A DNA stretch of 64,000 nucleotides from Intestinimonas massiliensis (ex Afouda et al. 2020) (GCF_900626285.1 NZ_LR131147.1:2646666-2710665), one strand, 5' to 3'; shown: positions 8,093 to 16,870, counted from the first letter of the stretch. The notes: generated from the letters alone by a model not told the origin. A program made the numbers and translations.

Positions 8093-9724
8093 TCAGGAGA
8101 AGAACAGCTTCAGGTCGTCCTCCACGGTGCCGATGCCGGCGATGCCGAAGTTCTCCACCAGCACCTTGGCCACGTTGGGGCTGAGGAAGGCGGGGAGAGT
8201 GGGGCCCAGGTGGATGTTCTTGACACCCAGGTACAGCAGGGCCAGCAGCACGATGACCGCCTTCTGCTCATACCAGGCGATGTTGTACACGATGGGCAGC
8301 TGATTGATGTCGTCCAGCCCAAAGACCTCCTTCAGCTTCAGGGCGATGACCGCCAGGGAGTAGGAGTCGTTGCACTGGCCGGCGTCCAGCACCCGGGGGA
8401 TGCCGCCGATGTCGCCCAGGTCCAGCTTGTTGTACTTGTACTTGGCGCAGCCGGCGGTGAGGATCACGGCGTCCTTGGGCAGAGCCTTGGCAAACTCGGT
8501 GTAGTAGTTCCGGCTCTTGGCCCGGCCGTCACAGCCGGCCATCACCACGAACTTCTTGATGGCGCCGCTCTTCACGGCCTCCACCACCTGGTCCGCCAGA
8601 GCCAGTACCTGGGCGTGGGCGAAGCCGCCGATGATCTCGCCGGTCTCGATCTCGGTGGGAGGAGCGCACTTCTTGGCGTGCTCGATGAGGGCGGAGAAAT
8701 CCTTCGTCTCGCCGATCTCGCCGGGAATGTGCTTGCAGCCGGGGAAGCCCGCCGCACCGGTGGTGTACAGCCGGTCCTTGTAGCTGTCCTTGGGGGGCAC
8801 GATGCAGTTGGTGGTCATGAGGATGGGGCCGTTGAAGCGCTCAAACTCCTCCTTCTGCTTCCACCAGGCGTTGCCGTAGTTGCCCACGAAGTTGGGATAC
8901 TTCTTGAAGGCGGGGTAGTAGTGGGCGGGCAGCATCTCCGAGTGGGTGTACACGTCCACGCCGGTGCCCTGGGTCTGCTCCAGCAGCTGCTCCAGGTCCC
9001 GCAGGTCGTGGCCGGACACCAGGATGCCGGGATTCTTGCCCACGCCGATGTTGACGCGGGTGACTTCGGGGTTGCCGTAGGCGCCGGTGTTGGCCTGGTC
9101 CAGCAGGGCCATGCCGCTGACGCCGTGCTTGCCCACCTCCATGGTCAGGGCGACCAGGTCGTTCACGGTCAGACTGTCGTCCAGCGTGGCGGCCAGAGCC
9201 TTCTGCAGGAAAGCGTCCACCTCCGGGTCGTCCTTCAGCAGGGCGTTGGCGTGCTTGGAGTAGGCGGACAGGCCCTTCAGACCGTAGGTGATCAGCTCCC
9301 GCAGAGAGCGGATGTCCTCGTCCTTGGTGGACAGCACGCCCACCTGGGCGGCCTTCTCCTCCCAGTTGTCGGAGCCGTCCCACAGAGCGGCCTGGGGCAG
9401 CTTGTCCCGCCCGTCCACCTGGGCCAGCGGGGCCTGCTTAACGTCCAGGGTGGTGCGGATGCGGGCCACGATGGCGTCCTTGTCAAAGTTGGCGTTGGTG
9501 ATGGTGACGAACAGGTTCAGGGTAATGAGGTGGTTGACCTCGTGGGATACTTCCTTGCCCTCGGCCCGCAGCTGAGTAGTCACTGCGGACAGGCCACGGG
9601 TCACGTAAACCAGCAGATCCTGCATGGCCGCCACGTCCGGCTTCTTGCCGCAGACGCCGGCCTGGGTGCAGCCGGCGCAGCCGGCAGTCTCCTGGCACTG
9701 ATAACAGAACATCTTGTTTTCCAT
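8093..9724 (-). CDS. hcp: Hybrid cluster protein (hydroxylamine / NO reductase)
   Basis: 543 residues from ATG 9724, preceded by AGGAGGAAACAAGT. The N-terminal cysteines 7, 10, 19 and 25 give the C-x2-C-x8-C-x5-C spacing that binds the [4Fe-4S] cluster in class I Hcp. Downstream are HSEMLPAHYYP and the CIVPPKDSYKDRLYTTG segment, GAAGFPGCKHI, and GCAKYKYNKLDLG with GGIPRVLDAGQCND, which supply ligands of the hybrid Fe-S-O cluster. Hcp enzymes reduce hydroxylamine or nitric oxide and protect anaerobes from nitrosative stress. A partner reductase (hcr) is not adjacent. Regulation by a CRP/FNR-type activator is suggested by the palindrome upstream. Confidence 0.96.
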   Translation of the reverse strand: MENKMFCYQCQETAGCAGCTQAGVCGKKPDVAAMQDLLVYVTRGLSAVTTQLRAEGKEVSHEVNHLITLNLFVTITNANFDKDAIVARIRTTLDVKQAPLAQVDGRDKLPQAALWDGSDNWEEKAAQVGVLSTKDEDIRSLRELITYGLKGLSAYSKHANALLKDDPEVDAFLQKALAATLDDSLTVNDLVALTMEVGKHGVSGMALLDQANTGAYGNPEVTRVNIGVGKNPGILVSGHDLRDLEQLLEQTQGTGVDVYTHSEMLPAHYYPAFKKYPNFVGNYGNAWWKQKEEFERFNGPILMTTNCIVPPKDSYKDRLYTTGAAGFPGCKHIPGEIGETKDFSALIEHAKKCAPPTEIETGEIIGGFAHAQVLALADQVVEAVKSGAIKKFVVMAGCDGRAKSRNYYTEFAKALPKDAVILTAGCAKYKYNKLDLGDIGGIPRVLDAGQCNDSYSLAVIALKLKEVFGLDDINQLPIVYNIAWYEQKAVIVLLALLYLGVKNIHLGPTLPAFLSPNVAKVLVENFGIAGIGTVEDDLKLFFS

Positions 9725-9770
9725 ACTTGTTTCCTCCTGAATGGGGGTGTTTTTCTGACTTTCTGGGCAG

Positions 9771-9776
9771 AGTATA
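9771..9776 (-). promoter_or_regulatory. -10 box of the hcp promoter
   Basis: TATACT on the minus strand, predicting transcription start near 9764, about 40 bases ahead of the hcp ATG. No good -35 hexamer is found 17 bases upstream, fitting an activator-dependent promoter. Confidence 0.55.
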
Positions 9777-9798
9777 CGATACCCGGAGGAAGAAGTAT

Positions 9799-9812
9799 GT
9801 TGCAGAAGCAAC
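9799..9812 (-). promoter_or_regulatory. CRP/FNR-type operator of hcp
   Basis: Perfect palindrome GTTGC-AGAA-GCAAC, five-base arms around four bases, the geometry of CRP/FNR-family sites. Its centre is 41.5 bases upstream of the start predicted from the TATACT box, the classic class II activator position. HcpR-type regulators of this family control hcp in other anaerobes. The regulator gene is not in the window. Confidence 0.6.
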
Positions 9813-9859
9813 GAAAGAACGGCTTTTTTGTATGGATTATATTGACAGCAGCTGCACCT

Positions 9860-10025
9860 CCCTGGGGGGTACATCCAATAGGGGGGCTCGCAGGCCCCCC
9901 TGATTGGTCGTTTCAAGGGGTGGGGTGTTGGGGCGGGGGAAATTGAAATCCCCCGCCCCAACCCTTTCTTTCCCGCCGCTTTCTTTGGAAAGAAAGTGGT
10001 GCCGCCGGAGGCCCGTGCTTCTGGA
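9860..10025. repeat. Hairpin-rich intergenic stretch
   Basis: Between hcp and phoR no gene is visible. The stretch holds three strong hairpins in a row: AGGGGGGCTC with GGCCCCCCT (about 9880-9900), GGGGCGGGGGA with its complement (about 9931-9959), and CTTTCTTT/AAAGAAAG (about 9980-9996). They look like extragenic palindromic repeats rather than a single terminator. Confidence 0.45.
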
Positions 10026-10061
10026 AAACAGAAAGGACAGCCGATGGATGATCAGCTGTCC
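10025..10061 (-). terminator. Terminator of the pst-pho operon
   Basis: On the minus strand GGACAGC and GCTGTCC form a stem, followed by TTTCTGTTTT, just after the phoR stop. Confidence 0.65.
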
Positions 10062-10071
10062 TTCTCTGTCT

Positions 10072-11799
10072 TTACTGTGCCAGGGGCAGGGTCACGGTGA
10101 AGGTGGAGCCCTTGCCCACCTCGCTCTCCAGCGACACGGTGCCGCCGTAGAGCTGGACGATGTGCTTGACGATGGCCAGTCCCAGGCCGGTGCCGCCGTT
10201 TTTGCGGGCCCGGCCCTTGTCCACCCGGTAGAACCGCTCAAAGACCCGGCTCTGGGCCTCGGGCGGGATGCCGATGCCGTTGTCCTGGACGGCGATGACC
10301 ACCTGATTGTCCTTCAGCCGGATGGTAGTATCCACCTTGCCGCCCTTTTCGGTGTACTTGATGCCGTTGCTCATCAGGTTGAGGAGCAGCTCCTTCAACC
10401 GGCTCTGGGGCACCGCCACCTCGGCGGACAGCCCGGACACCGACAGGGTCACCCCCGCGTCCTGGGCGGAGGGAGTGAGGAAGGCGGCGGTGTCCTTGGC
10501 CACCGCCAGCACGTCGGAGCGCTCGGTGCACTGGTCGATGGCCGCCGACTCCAGCTCGGACAGCTTGAGAATGTCGTTGATCAGGTCGATGAGCCGGTCC
10601 ACCTCCACACCGATCATGGTGATGAACCGCTTCTGGTCCTCGGGTGAGGCCACCATGCCGCCGGACAGCATATCGGTAAAGCCCTTGATGCTGGTCAGCG
10701 GGGTCTTGAGCTCGTGGGATACGTTGGCGGTGAACTCGCTGCGGATGCCCTCCGCCTTTTTCAGCTCGGTGACGTCGGAGATGAGGATGGAGGTGCCCAC
10801 CGCCTGGCCCTCGTACTGATGGCCGGCCACGGGGGAGACGAACATCCGCAGGGAGCGGGCGTTCTCGGTGAGGGCGTCCACGTCCAGCATGACGGAGCTG
10901 TGCTTTTCCTGGCACTCCCGGATGGCCTCACGCAGGCGGCGGCTGCGGGTGAGCAGCAGGGCGCCGTCGTCCTCCTCCCCCTCGGGGAAGCCGAAGATAT
11001 CCCGGGCCGCCCGGTTGATGGCCAGCACCTTGCCCTTTTCGTCCAGCAGGATCAGGCCCTCCGCCATGCAGTCCAGAATGAGGGACACCTTGTCCCGCTC
11101 GTCGGTGATGGACTGGATGTAGCCGCCCAGCCGCTCCACCAGCTTGTCGATGTACCGCAGGATGGGCCGCAGCTCGTCGTCAGACTGGTATTCCTCCAGG
11201 CCGGGCTTGCCCGTGCCGTCCAGCACCCCCTGGAGGGCCTGGCTGACGGCACTGAGAGGAGCCACCACCCGGTTGGCGGTGCGCCGGGCCAGAATCAGGG
11301 CCACCAGCACCGCCGCTATGGAGGCGATGATGAAGCCCCACAGGCTGCTGATCATCAGACTGTCGATGGAGGACAGGGGCATGGAGGCCCGTCCGATCAT
11401 GCCGTCGGCAAATTTCTTGGCCACGTAGAGCATGGAGGTGCCGATGGTGTCCGAGTGGCGCACCGCCTCGCCCCAGCCGGTGGCGGAGGCGGATTCCACC
11501 TCAGGCCGGTTGTTGTGGTCCTCCAGCCCCTCCGGATCGGCCTCGGTGTCGGCCAGCACGGTGCCGTCGGTGTCGATGATGGTGAGCCGCTTGTCGGGCG
11601 CCGCCTGGCTGAACTGGGCCGCCAGGCCCTGGGGATCGGTGTCGGCGCTCTGAGCATCCATCAGGATCAGCAGCTCCTGCAGGGTGCCCCGGGCGGCGTC
11701 CATCTCCCGGTTCCGGAACATCAGCGCTCCCACCACGTTGGATATGAGCAGGGCGCACACGACGGTAATCAGCGTGGCGCCGATAATACGTTTTTTCAT
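10072..11799 (-). CDS. phoR: Phosphate sensor histidine kinase PhoR
   Basis: 575 residues from ATG 11799, chosen over an upstream in-frame start because GGGAGGAACC lies six bases before it. Two membrane spans (about 5-27 and 150-175) flank an extracellular sensor region. A HAMP segment follows, then a PAS domain (about 235-340). The HisKA domain carries FTANVSHELKTPLTSIKG with the phosphorylated histidine, and the ATPase domain has the N box (LLNLMSNGIKYT), DNGIGIPPE and GGTGLGLAIVKH. It is the last gene of the pst-pho operon, 17 bases after phoB. By family it phosphorylates PhoB when phosphate is scarce, with PhoU and the Pst transporter as inputs. Confidence 0.93.
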   Translation of the reverse strand: MKKRIIGATLITVVCALLISNVVGALMFRNREMDAARGTLQELLILMDAQSADTDPQGLAAQFSQAAPDKRLTIIDTDGTVLADTEADPEGLEDHNNRPEVESASATGWGEAVRHSDTIGTSMLYVAKKFADGMIGRASMPLSSIDSLMISSLWGFIIASIAAVLVALILARRTANRVVAPLSAVSQALQGVLDGTGKPGLEEYQSDDELRPILRYIDKLVERLGGYIQSITDERDKVSLILDCMAEGLILLDEKGKVLAINRAARDIFGFPEGEEDDGALLLTRSRRLREAIRECQEKHSSVMLDVDALTENARSLRMFVSPVAGHQYEGQAVGTSILISDVTELKKAEGIRSEFTANVSHELKTPLTSIKGFTDMLSGGMVASPEDQKRFITMIGVEVDRLIDLINDILKLSELESAAIDQCTERSDVLAVAKDTAAFLTPSAQDAGVTLSVSGLSAEVAVPQSRLKELLLNLMSNGIKYTEKGGKVDTTIRLKDNQVVIAVQDNGIGIPPEAQSRVFERFYRVDKGRARKNGGTGLGLAIVKHIVQLYGGTVSLESEVGKGSTFTVTLPLAQ

Positions 11800-11815
11800 G
11801 CAGGTTCCTCCCACT

Positions 11816-12481
11816 CTAGGACATTTTATAGCCCACGCCGCGGACGGTGGTGATCACATCCTCACCCAGCTTCTGGCGCAGGGCCTTGACGTGCATGTCC
11901 ACGGTGCGGGTCTCCCCGGTGTAGTCGTAATCCCACACAGACTGGAGGATCTCGTCCCGGGTGAGGGCCACCCCCCGGCGGGTGCACAGCAGCTTGAGCA
12001 GCTCAAACTCCTTATAGGTGAGCTCCACCAGCTTGCCGCCCTTGCGCACCTCCCGGGCGGCGGGGTCGATCTCCAGATCGCCGCAGGTCAGCACCCGGTC
12101 GCTGCGGTGCTGGGTGCGGCGGAGGACCGCCTTCACCCGGGCCTGGAGCTCCATGATGCCGAAGGGCTTGACCACATAGTCATCCGCGCCGTTCTCCAGT
12201 CCGGAGACCCGGTCCATCTCGGCGGAGCGGGCGGTGAGCATGATGACGGGGATCTCGGAGGTCTCCCGGCCCTCCCGGAGCCGGCGGAGGATCTCCAGCC
12301 CGTCCATGCCGGGCAGCATGATGTCCAGGATGTACAGCAGAGGCAGGGGCTGATCGCTGTCCTCGAACAGCGCCTCCCCCGACTCGTAGGCCCGGACGGA
12401 GTAACCCACCGATTGAAAATAATAGCGGAGCATCTCCCGGATGCTCTCGTCGTCCTCCACTACCGCGATGGACTTGGACAT
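11816..12481 (-). CDS. phoB: Response regulator PhoB/PhoP
   Basis: 221 residues. Receiver domain 1-118 with acidic pair D10-D11, phospho-acceptor D53 (ILDIMLPGMDG), T in MLTARS, and K in VVKPFG. The OmpR-type winged helix spans about 125-221 (LTYKEFELLKLL, then TVDMHVKALRQKLG, RGVGYKM). AAGGAAGTGATACC precedes the start. It should bind the CTTTACA repeats ahead of pstS and activate this operon, making an autoregulated circuit. Confidence 0.94.
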   Translation of the reverse strand: MSKSIAVVEDDESIREMLRYYFQSVGYSVRAYESGEALFEDSDQPLPLLYILDIMLPGMDGLEILRRLREGRETSEIPVIMLTARSAEMDRVSGLENGADDYVVKPFGIMELQARVKAVLRRTQHRSDRVLTCGDLEIDPAAREVRKGGKLVELTYKEFELLKLLCTRRGVALTRDEILQSVWDYDYTGETRTVDMHVKALRQKLGEDVITTVRGVGYKMS

Positions 12482-12493
12482 GGTATCACTTCC

Positions 12494-13138
12494 TTACCCC
12501 AGAATCTCTCCGGTCACACAGAAAATGGCCCACTGGGCAATGTTCACCGCGTGGTCGGCAATGCGCTCCAGATACTTGGCGATGATGATCAGGTCGATGG
12601 CCTGGTCGGCCTCCTCCCGGTTTTCCACGATGAGCTCCACCAGCTCGGCCTTGATGGTGCGGAACAGCTCGTCAATCTCGTCATCCAGCTCGATGACCGC
12701 CTTGGCGGCGTCGGTGTCCCGGTTGACGTAGGAGAAAATGGCACGCTTCACCATCACGCCCGCCTTCTGGCTCATGGTGCGGATGTGGGCCAGGGCGGAG
12801 GTCTGCTTCTGGCCGGTGAGCAGCAGGGAGATCTCCGCGATGTTGGAGCACTGGTCCCCGATGCGCTGCAGGTCGGTGACCATCTTCAGGGCGGCGGAGA
12901 TGGTGCGCAGGTCACGGGCCACCGGCTGCTGCTGCAGGAGCAGCCGCAGGCAGCGGTTCTCAATGTCCCGCTCCATCTCGTCCATGTGCTTGGTCATTTC
13001 CATGGCGTTCTTGGCGGCGGTGTCGTCGGCGGAGGCCAGGGATTCGGTGACCACGTCGATGGCGTCCTCCGCGGCGGCGGCCATGTCGATCATTTCATAA
13101 TTGAGCTCCTGGAGCTCGGCGTCAAAGGTCTTTCTCAT
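12494..13138 (-). CDS. phoU: Phosphate signalling protein PhoU
   Basis: 214 residues, all helical, two tandem PhoU repeats (about 5-100 and 115-205). Each repeat carries the acidic metal-site pattern (EMTKHMDEMERDIENRC, ELDDEIDELFRTIKAEL). RDLRTISAALKMVTDLQRIGDQC is the family signature. PhoU couples the Pst transporter to PhoR and damps phosphate uptake. It sits between pstB and phoB as in most Firmicutes. Confidence 0.95.
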   Translation of the reverse strand: MRKTFDAELQELNYEMIDMAAAAEDAIDVVTESLASADDTAAKNAMEMTKHMDEMERDIENRCLRLLLQQQPVARDLRTISAALKMVTDLQRIGDQCSNIAEISLLLTGQKQTSALAHIRTMSQKAGVMVKRAIFSYVNRDTDAAKAVIELDDEIDELFRTIKAELVELIVENREEADQAIDLIIIAKYLERIADHAVNIAQWAIFCVTGEILG

Positions 13139-13149
13139 TACCTACTCCT

Positions 13150-13216
13150 TTATGACATGGGACCCGGAAAATCGGGTCATGGAAGTTCTTTTTGATTCTT
13201 TTTCTTTCAAGAAAAA
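13150..13216 (-). other. Hairpins between pstB and phoU
   Basis: Two inverted repeats lie in the 81-base gap: GACCCG with CGGGTC, and a TTCTTTTTCTT stem with AAGAAAAAGAA. They could attenuate or stabilise the 5' or 3' part of the operon mRNA, setting different levels for transporter and regulator genes. No further support. Confidence 0.4.
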
Positions 13217-13219
13217 GAA

Positions 13220-13981
13220 TTATCCGAAGCGGCCGGTGATGTAGTCCTCAGTGCGCTTGTCCTTGGGCATGGAGAAGAGCTGGGTGGTGTCCCCGAACTC
13301 GATGAGCTGGCCCAGCAGGAAGAAGGCGCACTTGTCGGACACACGGGTGGCCTGCTGCATGTTGTGGGTGACGATGACGATGGTGTACTGGTCCTTCAGA
13401 TCGGAGATCAGGTCCTCGATCTTGGAGGTGGAGATGGGGTCCAGAGCGGAGGTGGCCTCGTCCATCAGCAGGATATCGGGCTCCACGGCCAGGGCCCGGG
13501 CGATGCACAGACGCTGCTGCTGGCCGCCGGACAGACCCAGGGCGGATTTCTTCAGCCGGTCCTTTACCTCGTCCCAGATGGCCGCGCCCTGGAGGGACTT
13601 TTCCACGATATCGTCCAGACGGCTCTTGTTCTTGATGCCGTGGGTGCGGGGGCCGTAGGCCACGTTGTCATAGATGGACATGGGGAAGGGATTGGGCTTC
13701 TGGAATACCATGCCGATCTGCTTGCGCAGCCAGGTCACGTCCACTTTGGAGTCGTAGATCTCCAGGCCCCGGTACTGGACGGAGCCGGTGATCTTGATGC
13801 CGGGGACCAGATCGTTCATCCGGTCCAGGGTCTTCAGAAAGGTGGACTTGCCGCAGCCGGAAGGGCCGATGAGGGCGGTGACCTGCTTTTCGGGGATATC
13901 CACACTCACGTTTTTCAGCGCCTGGGTGGGGCCGTACCACAGGTCCAGCCCCTTCACAGACAGGATCGTATTTTCATCCAT
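13220..13981 (-). CDS. pstB: Phosphate ABC transporter ATP-binding protein PstB
   Basis: 253 residues, standard length. Walker A GPSGCGKSTFLKTLDRMND, Q loop MVFQKPNPFPMSIYDNVAYG, signature LSGGQQQRLCIARAL, Walker B ILLMDEATSALDP, H loop IVTHNMQQA. The NPFPMSIYDNVAYGPR stretch is typical of PstB. It drives phosphate import together with PstA and PstC. AAGGAGATCCC precedes the ATG, and pstA ends 15 bases upstream. Confidence 0.97.
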   Translation of the reverse strand: MDENTILSVKGLDLWYGPTQALKNVSVDIPEKQVTALIGPSGCGKSTFLKTLDRMNDLVPGIKITGSVQYRGLEIYDSKVDVTWLRKQIGMVFQKPNPFPMSIYDNVAYGPRTHGIKNKSRLDDIVEKSLQGAAIWDEVKDRLKKSALGLSGGQQQRLCIARALAVEPDILLMDEATSALDPISTSKIEDLISDLKDQYTIVIVTHNMQQATRVSDKCAFFLLGQLIEFGDTTQLFSMPKDKRTEDYITGRFG

Positions 13982-13996
13982 AATTGTGGGATCTCC

Positions 13997-14866
13997 TTAC
14001 TTTTTCTTTAATTTCTTGCCCACCAGCTTGGCGGTCAGGTTGATGACCAGGGTGAGCAGCATCAGGATGGCGGCGATGGCAAAGGCCACGTCGAATTCCG
14101 CCCGCTCCTTGGCGTAGACGTACAGGGCCACGGTAAGGGTGGCGCCGGAGCTGTGGATGAAGTTGCTGAAGGAGGAGAAGAAGTTGTTGAGGCTCATGCC
14201 CATGCCGGCGGTGAACAGCAGGGCGGCGGATTCGCCCACGATGCGGCCGATGGACAGGATGCAGCCGGTGACGATGCCGTCCACCGAGGAGGGCAGGACC
14301 ACTGTGCGGATCATCCGCCACTTGCCGGCGCCCAGGCCCAGGGCTGCCTCCCGGTAGGACTGGGGCACGGTCTTCAGAGCCTCCTGGGTGGTGCGCACGA
14401 TGGTGGGCAGGGTCATGATGACCAGCGTCAGGGCACCGGCCAGCAGGGAGGCCTTCAGCCCCATGAACTGGCAGAAGAACAGCATGCCCACCAGACCAAA
14501 GATGATGGAGGGGATGCCGGTGAGGGTCTCGGTGGCGAACTCGATGACGGCCACCAGCCGGCGGTTGCGGGCGTATTCGGTGAGGTAGACGGCGGCGCCC
14601 ACGCCCAGGGGCAGGATGAAGATCAGGGTGACCACCACGATGTATACCGTGTTGAGGATGTTGGGCAGGATGCCGATGGTATCCTTGATATAGCTGGTCT
14701 CGGTGGACAGCAGCTGCCAGGTGATATGGGGCAGGCCCTTGATGAAGATATAGCCGATGATGAACACCAGCAGGGCGCAGGTCAATACCGCGCAGAAATA
14801 GAGCAGGAAGCGGAGAACCCGGTCATAGGCCTTCCGCCGCCCGGAAAGCGGCTTCATTTCTATCAC
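13997..14866 (-). CDS. pstA: Phosphate ABC transporter permease PstA
   Basis: 289 residues from GTG 14866, preceded by AAGGGGTGAT. Six membrane spans. The permease EAA-like loop is seen at QEALKTVPQSYREAALGLGAGKWR, with IGRIVGESAALLFTAG after it. It forms the membrane channel with PstC. The first bases overlap the leader of pstC's end closely, so the two are co-translated. Confidence 0.95.
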   Translation of the reverse strand: MIEMKPLSGRRKAYDRVLRFLLYFCAVLTCALLVFIIGYIFIKGLPHITWQLLSTETSYIKDTIGILPNILNTVYIVVVTLIFILPLGVGAAVYLTEYARNRRLVAVIEFATETLTGIPSIIFGLVGMLFFCQFMGLKASLLAGALTLVIMTLPTIVRTTQEALKTVPQSYREAALGLGAGKWRMIRTVVLPSSVDGIVTGCILSIGRIVGESAALLFTAGMGMSLNNFFSSFSNFIHSSGATLTVALYVYAKERAEFDVAFAIAAILMLLTLVINLTAKLVGKKLKKK

Positions 14867-14872
14867 AGTATA

Positions 14873-15739
14873 TCACCCCTTTTTCCGTTTGAGAAGCGAA
14901 TTGAGCACGACGTTGATGAGCATGATGAAGAGGAACAGGACCAGGGCGATGGAGAACAGGGCCTGGCGCTGGAGGCCGGAGGCGTAGGACATCTCGCTGG
15001 CCACGGCGGTGGTGAGGAACCGGACGGAGGAGAACAGGGTGGGCATGTTGGCCACGTTGCCCGCCACCATGATGACCGCCATGGCCTCGCCGATGGCCCG
15101 GCCGATACCCAGCACGATGGAGGCGGCGATGCCGCTGGAGGCCGCCGGGACGGACACCCGGAACACGGTCTCGATGTGGGTGGCGCCCAGGGCCAGGGAG
15201 GCCTCCTCATACTCCTTGGGCACCGCCTTCAGGGCGGTCTCGGACACGGAGATGATGGAGGGCAGGATCATGATGGCCAGCACGATGATGGCGCAGAACA
15301 GGCTGGCGCCGTCGGGCAGACCGAACAGCTCCCGCACGGCGGGGACCAGCACCATCATGCCGATGAGGCCGTACACCACAGAGGGGATGCCGGCCAGCAG
15401 GTCCACGGCGGTACGCACTGCGGTGGCCAGCTTTTCGGGGGCCACCTTGGCCAGGAATACCGCCGTCATAAAGCCCACCGGCACGCCCAGCACGATGGCG
15501 CCGGCGGTGCCGTAGATGGAAGTCAGAATAAAGGGCAGGATCCCGAAGGAGGGCTCCGACGCGGTGGAGGCCCACTTGGTGCCGAACAGAAAGTCCACCA
15601 GCCCGATCTCCTTGATGGCAGGCAGACCGGAGATGATCAGGTAGACGGTAATAAACAGGACGAAGACGACCGCGATGAGACCGCATATAAAGAACACCAG
15701 GTTCATAAAGGCCTCCAGCGGCCGGAGCTTTTGTTTCAT
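14873..15739 (-). CDS. pstC: Phosphate ABC transporter permease PstC
   Basis: 288 residues from ATG 15739; a longer frame exists upstream but begins inside the intergenic region and lacks a start with a ribosome-binding site. Six spans plus the permease loop ETALKAVPKEYEEASLALGATHIE and LGIGRAIGEAMAVIMVAGN. Partner of PstA. The 88-base gap after pstS holds a hairpin (CCCCCTCGG with its complement near 15785-15805) that may lower expression of the membrane parts relative to PstS. Confidence 0.94.
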   Translation of the reverse strand: MKQKLRPLEAFMNLVFFICGLIAVVFVLFITVYLIISGLPAIKEIGLVDFLFGTKWASTASEPSFGILPFILTSIYGTAGAIVLGVPVGFMTAVFLAKVAPEKLATAVRTAVDLLAGIPSVVYGLIGMMVLVPAVRELFGLPDGASLFCAIIVLAIMILPSIISVSETALKAVPKEYEEASLALGATHIETVFRVSVPAASSGIAASIVLGIGRAIGEAMAVIMVAGNVANMPTLFSSVRFLTTAVASEMSYASGLQRQALFSIALVLFLFIMLINVVLNSLLKRKKG

Positions 15740-15827
15740 GACAGATGACCGGCCTTTCTTAAAAAGTAAATGACATGCCGAATGCCCCCTCGGAGGGCCG
15801 AGGGGGCGGTTCGGAAGAAGTTGCTGC

Positions 15828-16706
15828 TTACTCGGCCACAGGCACCGCACCGGCACCGGCGATCAGGTCGGCGGCATCGGCGGAAGTAGCCCAATCAACG
15901 AAGGCCTGAGCGGCGTCGGAGAGAGGAGTGCTCTCGTTGAGGATGAAGTTGAAGTTACGCTGAATGGCGTAGCTGCCGTCCAGAACGGTCTCCTCGGAGG
16001 GAGCCACACCGCCCACGGTGATGGCCTTCACGGTGTCATCCACGGCGGACAGGGAGGCGTAGCCGATGGCGTTGGGGTTGGAAGCCACATTGGCGATCAC
16101 CTCGCCGGTGGAGGTCAGCTCGTTCTGATACTTGCAGGCGTCGGTGGTACCGGTGATGGTCTCGAAGCCGTCGCGGGTGCCGGAACCGGCCTCACGGCCG
16201 ATGAACACGACCTCGGCGTCGTTGCCGCCCACCTCGGACCAGTTGGTGATCTCGCCGGTAGCCAGCTGGGCGATCTGCTCCACGCTCAGGTCAGCCACGG
16301 GGTTCTCGGGGTTGACGATGATGGCGATGCCGTCCTTGGCCACGGTGATCTGGGTCACGCCGGTCTCGTCATCCTTCAGGTCGCGGGAGGCCAGGCCGAT
16401 GTCGGCGGTGCCGTCCTGAGCGGAGGTGATGCCGGCGCCGGAACCGGAACCGGTGTACTGAACCTGCACATTGGGCTGCACTTCCTTAAAGGCCTCGGTC
16501 AGGGCGCCCATCACGCTCTCCATGGAGGTGGAGCCGTTGGTGACCACGGTGCCGGACAGCTCGGTGGCGGGGGTGTTGCCGTCAGCGGCGGGGCTGCTGC
16601 CGTCGGCAGCGGGAGTGTTGGTGGTGTCATTGCTGCTGCCGCAGCCAGCCAGCATGCCGACACACAGAGCGGTGGAAAGCATCAGCGCAAGCGTTCTCTT
16701 TTTCAT
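15828..16706 (-). CDS. pstS: Phosphate-binding lipoprotein PstS
   Basis: 292 residues from ATG 16706 with GGAGATCGAACAAC upstream. Signal peptide with lipobox GMLAGC, then a Ser/Ala/Thr/Pro linker. The PBP-like domain has VTNGSTSMESVMGALTEAF near its start and GREAGSGTRDGFETITG, the loop that contacts phosphate. YTGSGSGAGITSAQDGTADIGLASRDL is also typical. It is a surface lipoprotein handing phosphate to PstCA. First gene of the operon, right behind the Pho boxes. Confidence 0.95.
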   Translation of the reverse strand: MKKRTLALMLSTALCVGMLAGCGSSNDTTNTPAADGSSPAADGNTPATELSGTVVTNGSTSMESVMGALTEAFKEVQPNVQVQYTGSGSGAGITSAQDGTADIGLASRDLKDDETGVTQITVAKDGIAIIVNPENPVADLSVEQIAQLATGEITNWSEVGGNDAEVVFIGREAGSGTRDGFETITGTTDACKYQNELTSTGEVIANVASNPNAIGYASLSAVDDTVKAITVGGVAPSEETVLDGSYAIQRNFNFILNESTPLSDAAQAFVDWATSADAADLIAGAGAVPVAE

Positions 16707-16759
16707 GTTGTTCGATCTCCAATCATGCATTATTTTCTTCATTTCCGGGAACGCTTATC

Positions 16760-16765
16760 AGTATA
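16760..16765 (-). promoter_or_regulatory. -10 box of the pst operon promoter
   Basis: TATACT on the minus strand, nine bases after the last CTTTACA repeat. There is no separate -35 hexamer, as expected for a PhoB-dependent promoter. Confidence 0.6.
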
Positions 16766-16774
16766 TCGGGCAAT

Positions 16775-16815
16775 TGTAAAGTTGTCCTTCAAGCCTTTGT
16801 AAAGCCTGTGTAAAG
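16775..16815 (-). promoter_or_regulatory. Pho box array upstream of pstS
   Basis: Three exact CTTTACA heptamers on the minus strand at 16815-16809, 16804-16798 and 16781-16775. The first two are 11 bases apart and the third is about two turns on. Eleven-base direct repeats placed ahead of the -10 box are the known PhoB/PhoP binding layout. Confidence 0.75.
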
Positions 16816-16870
16816 CGATCCTGAGGGGTAGGATTTCCGGACTTTACACGATCCATACCACTTTACAAAA

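Noticed and set aside
16842..16867. Two more CTTTACA on the plus strand upstream of the Pho boxes
   Set aside because: They are in the opposite orientation and 19 bases apart, not 11, and no plus-strand gene follows except the IS.
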